6,477 bases of DNA, from positions 1 to 6,477 of the forward strand of contig JAUXGQ010000097.1 of NCBI GenBank assembly GCA_030621975.1. The letters are read 5' to 3'. A program made the position numbers and the translations under genes. Positions within the stretch are counted from its first letter, which is position 1. Each line of letters starts with the position of its first letter. Of this stretch, positions 5,069 through 6,477 are shown piece after piece. The stretch comes from Gammaproteobacteria bacterium. GTDB lineage: Bacteria > Pseudomonadota > Gammaproteobacteria > Chromatiales > Chromatiaceae. A model generated the notes under the pieces. That model was not told the origin of the DNA. It saw only the letters and a program-made list of their open reading frames with translations, and ran no database searches.

Positions 5069-6477
5069 GCCCCGCCTCCTTGTGGGCCGAACCGGTCTCC
5101 TCCCGTTTCAGCGTTGCAATGGTGTGTTGAAAGGCGGCGAGTTCCCGATGCAGCTTCTTGCCATCGGTTACCGCCGCCCGGGAAACGACTATGCGGGTGC
5201 GGTCGGCACGGCTGCGAAGTATCGGTTTGCGGTCACCTTCGAAGCGTTTATCCATCCAGACATTGCCGTAGCGGAAGTAACAGTCGCCGGTGCGGCACCC
5301 CACGATGAATACGCCGTCGGCCCCGTTTTTTAAGGCATATTCCACCAGGGTGGGTGGCATCTGGCCGGTGCAGAACAAACTCAGAACGGCCAGGTTTGGC
5401 GCCTTCAGCGCTGGAATGTCAAAGGCGTGGTCGCAGCCGAAGACCATGATCCTTACGTCACCCTCGACTTCGGCGAGGGCGGTGCGGGTGCGAGCGCGGA
5501 CCTCGTCGATGGGGAACTGGGGCATGTCGATCCCGGTCTCCAGCCGCTTCTTGGCGAGCCGGAAGGGGTTGGATGAATGGCAGGAGCCCACACAGATCCC
5601 GCAGGCTGCACACAGATCGGGTGTTACCGTCACTTCGTATTCCCAGCGTGCGTCGTCGGTGCGGGCCTGTACATTGATGGCATCGAAGGGACAGTCATCC
5701 GCGCATTGTCCGCAACCGTTGCACTGATCGAGGTGGACTTCAGCCGCCCGACCGGTCTTTTTCGGCGGCAGCCAGGGCATGATCATCAGCAGAAAGGTGA
5801 TACCGAGGGTCAACAGCCAGGTCTGACCCGCCGTCCAGTAGTCGAGCAGTGGATAGATGTTGAGATAGAACCAGTCCAGGTTCAACACCGCCGGGACCCG
5901 GGTCAGGTCAGCCGGCCCGTGGCTCACCGCCGGGCTCACCAGCGACAGCGCAAGCAGGGCCAGGAAAGTGCCGATAGCGAGGCCCCTGGGCGGGCTGATC
6001 TCCACGTGGGAGAGGCGTTTGACGTGGATCCAGAGCGCAAAGATCAATAACACCGGCTGTCCCAAAAGGTGCAGGAAGCCCATCAGGATAAAAAACCGGT
6101 CCGTCAGTTGCCCTTCCAGGAAATTGCGTGCCATGGATCCGGAAACGATAGGCAGGGCATCCATGAGTCGGGAAGAGAGCACGGCGACATAAAGGCCCAG
6201 CTCATCCCATACCAGCCAGTAGCCGGTACCGCCCAGCGTGATCACGAACCACAGGTTCGGCACACCGGTCACCCAGGAAAACCAGCGGAAACCCCGGTAG
6301 CGGTCAAGCGCAAATTCCCTGAATACATGCATCAGGATGGTGATCACGGCGGCGTCAGACGCATAGCGGTGCAGGCTGCGCATGATGCCGCCAAGGTACC
6401 ACTGCTCGTGGGTCAGATATTCCACCGAGGCATAGGCGCCCCTGAGGCTGATGTCGAAGAATACGAACAGGTAGATG
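5061..6477 (-). CDS. Cytochrome b / two [4Fe-4S] / MvhD-like fusion protein, 5' end beyond window
   Basis: The frame is open to the right edge. Seventeen codons upstream of the GTG at 6425 read as cytochrome b (LFVFFD, LRGAYASVEYLTHE), so that GTG is internal and the true start is outside. Numbering from that GTG, the N-terminal part is a four-helix cytochrome b with heme ligands H19/H33 (13 between) and H119/H134 (14 between, as in b6-type cytochromes). Further helices run to about 217. Next come two [4Fe-4S] motifs, C235-x2-C238-x2-C241-x3-C245-P and C272-x2-C275-x2-C278-x3-C282. The C-terminal part from about 323 is MvhD-like (hydrogenase iron-sulfur subunit), with C331, C352 (FCTGQMPP), GADGVFIVGC377 and RTGDC382YFRYGN; these four cysteines would bind a [2Fe-2S] cluster. 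Known MvhD passes electrons to HdrA. Here its fusion to cytochrome b suggests electron exchange between quinone and a soluble carrier, or toward the heme-copper protein downstream. Its partner and direction are unknown. Confidence 0.92.
   Translation of the reverse strand, partial: IYLFVFFDISLRGAYASVEYLTHEQWYLGGIMRSLHRYASDAAVITILMHVFREFALDRYRGFRWFSWVTGVPNLWFVITLGGTGYWLVWDELGLYVAVLSSRLMDALPIVSGSMARNFLEGQLTDRFFILMGFLHLLGQPVLLIFALWIHVKRLSHVEISPPRGLAIGTFLALLALSLVSPAVSHGPADLTRVPAVLNLDWFYLNIYPLLDYWTAGQTWLLTLGITFLLMIMPWLPPKKTGRAAEVHLDQCNGCGQCADDCPFDAINVQARTDDARWEYEVTVTPDLCAACGICVGSCHSSNPFRLAKKRLETGIDMPQFPIDEVRARTRTALAEVEGDVRIMVFGCDHAFDIPALKAPNLAVLSLFCTGQMPPTLVEYALKNGADGVFIVGCRTGDCYFRYGNVWMDKRFEGDRKPILRSRADRTRIVVSRAAVTDGKKLHRELAAFQHTIATLKREETGSAHKEAGHA
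5075..5081 (-). promoter_or_regulatory. Strong Shine-Dalgarno for the 167-aa gene
   Basis: On the - strand AAGGAGG lies 6 bases before the ATG whose first base is 5068. It is inside the coding end of the cytochrome b fusion. It is the clearest ribosome site in the window and confirms both the start and the 8-bp overlap. Confidence 0.8.

Noticed and set aside
6423..6425. GTG as the start of the cytochrome b fusion
   Set aside because: The 17 codons before it stay open to the edge and read as cytochrome b sequence (including AYASVEYLTHE), so the gene is truncated by the window rather than starting here.

Overview
This window looks like chromosomal DNA from a moderately GC-rich proteobacterium, most likely a gammaproteobacterial (or betaproteobacterial) sulfur- or nitrogen-oxidising chemolithotroph. 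The basis is codon usage, the protein families present and two REP-like palindromic elements of a kind common in such genomes. No ribosomal or other lineage marker is present, so the taxonomy is inference. Almost every gene is a membrane or redox protein, and the locus as a whole looks like a nitric-oxide / heme-copper reductase region.

Left half (1-2798, + strand): the end of a probable hemerythrin-like protein, a DUF2249 protein, a 12-helix NnrS/heme-copper-oxidase-like membrane protein, and a two-helix membrane protein of unknown function. These are tightly packed: the DUF2249 and 12-helix genes share TGATG, and the next junction overlaps by 8 bp. After a 100-bp gap come a DUF420 (CtaM/YozB-like) membrane protein and a 61-aa two-helix protein. 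Hemerythrin, DUF2249 and NnrS-type genes often travel with NO and denitrification genes. DUF420 proteins are linked to maturation of heme-copper oxidases.

Centre (2799-2985): a 187-bp convergent intergenic region holds a 107-bp element with perfect 27-bp inverted arms. Each arm is itself a GC-rich hairpin, and the left one is followed by a T-rich tract, so it probably terminates the + strand operon.

Right half (2986-6477, - strand): in transcription order, a cytochrome b fused to two [4Fe-4S] clusters and an MvhD-like [2Fe-2S] domain (its start lies beyond the right edge), a 167-aa membrane-anchored protein overlapping it by 8 bp, a 181-bp gap filled by a large REP-like palindrome, and a 465-aa heme-copper superfamily catalytic subunit. 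That subunit keeps the heme ligands (H74, H352, H354) and one FeB/CuB histidine on helix VI (H221), but the adjacent His-His pair of helix VII is replaced by P-H-N (279-281). There is no subunit II with CuA and no cytochrome c subunit in the window.

Working model (inference): the cytochrome b-FeS fusion moves electrons between the quinone pool, or a soluble carrier, and the divergent heme-copper protein. The 167-aa protein would be an accessory or subunit-II-like partner. The convergent + strand genes would supply heme and metal assembly and NO handling. The atypical active site and the cytochrome b/MvhD fusion are the main reasons to look harder at this locus. No gap without a gene exceeds 300 bases.
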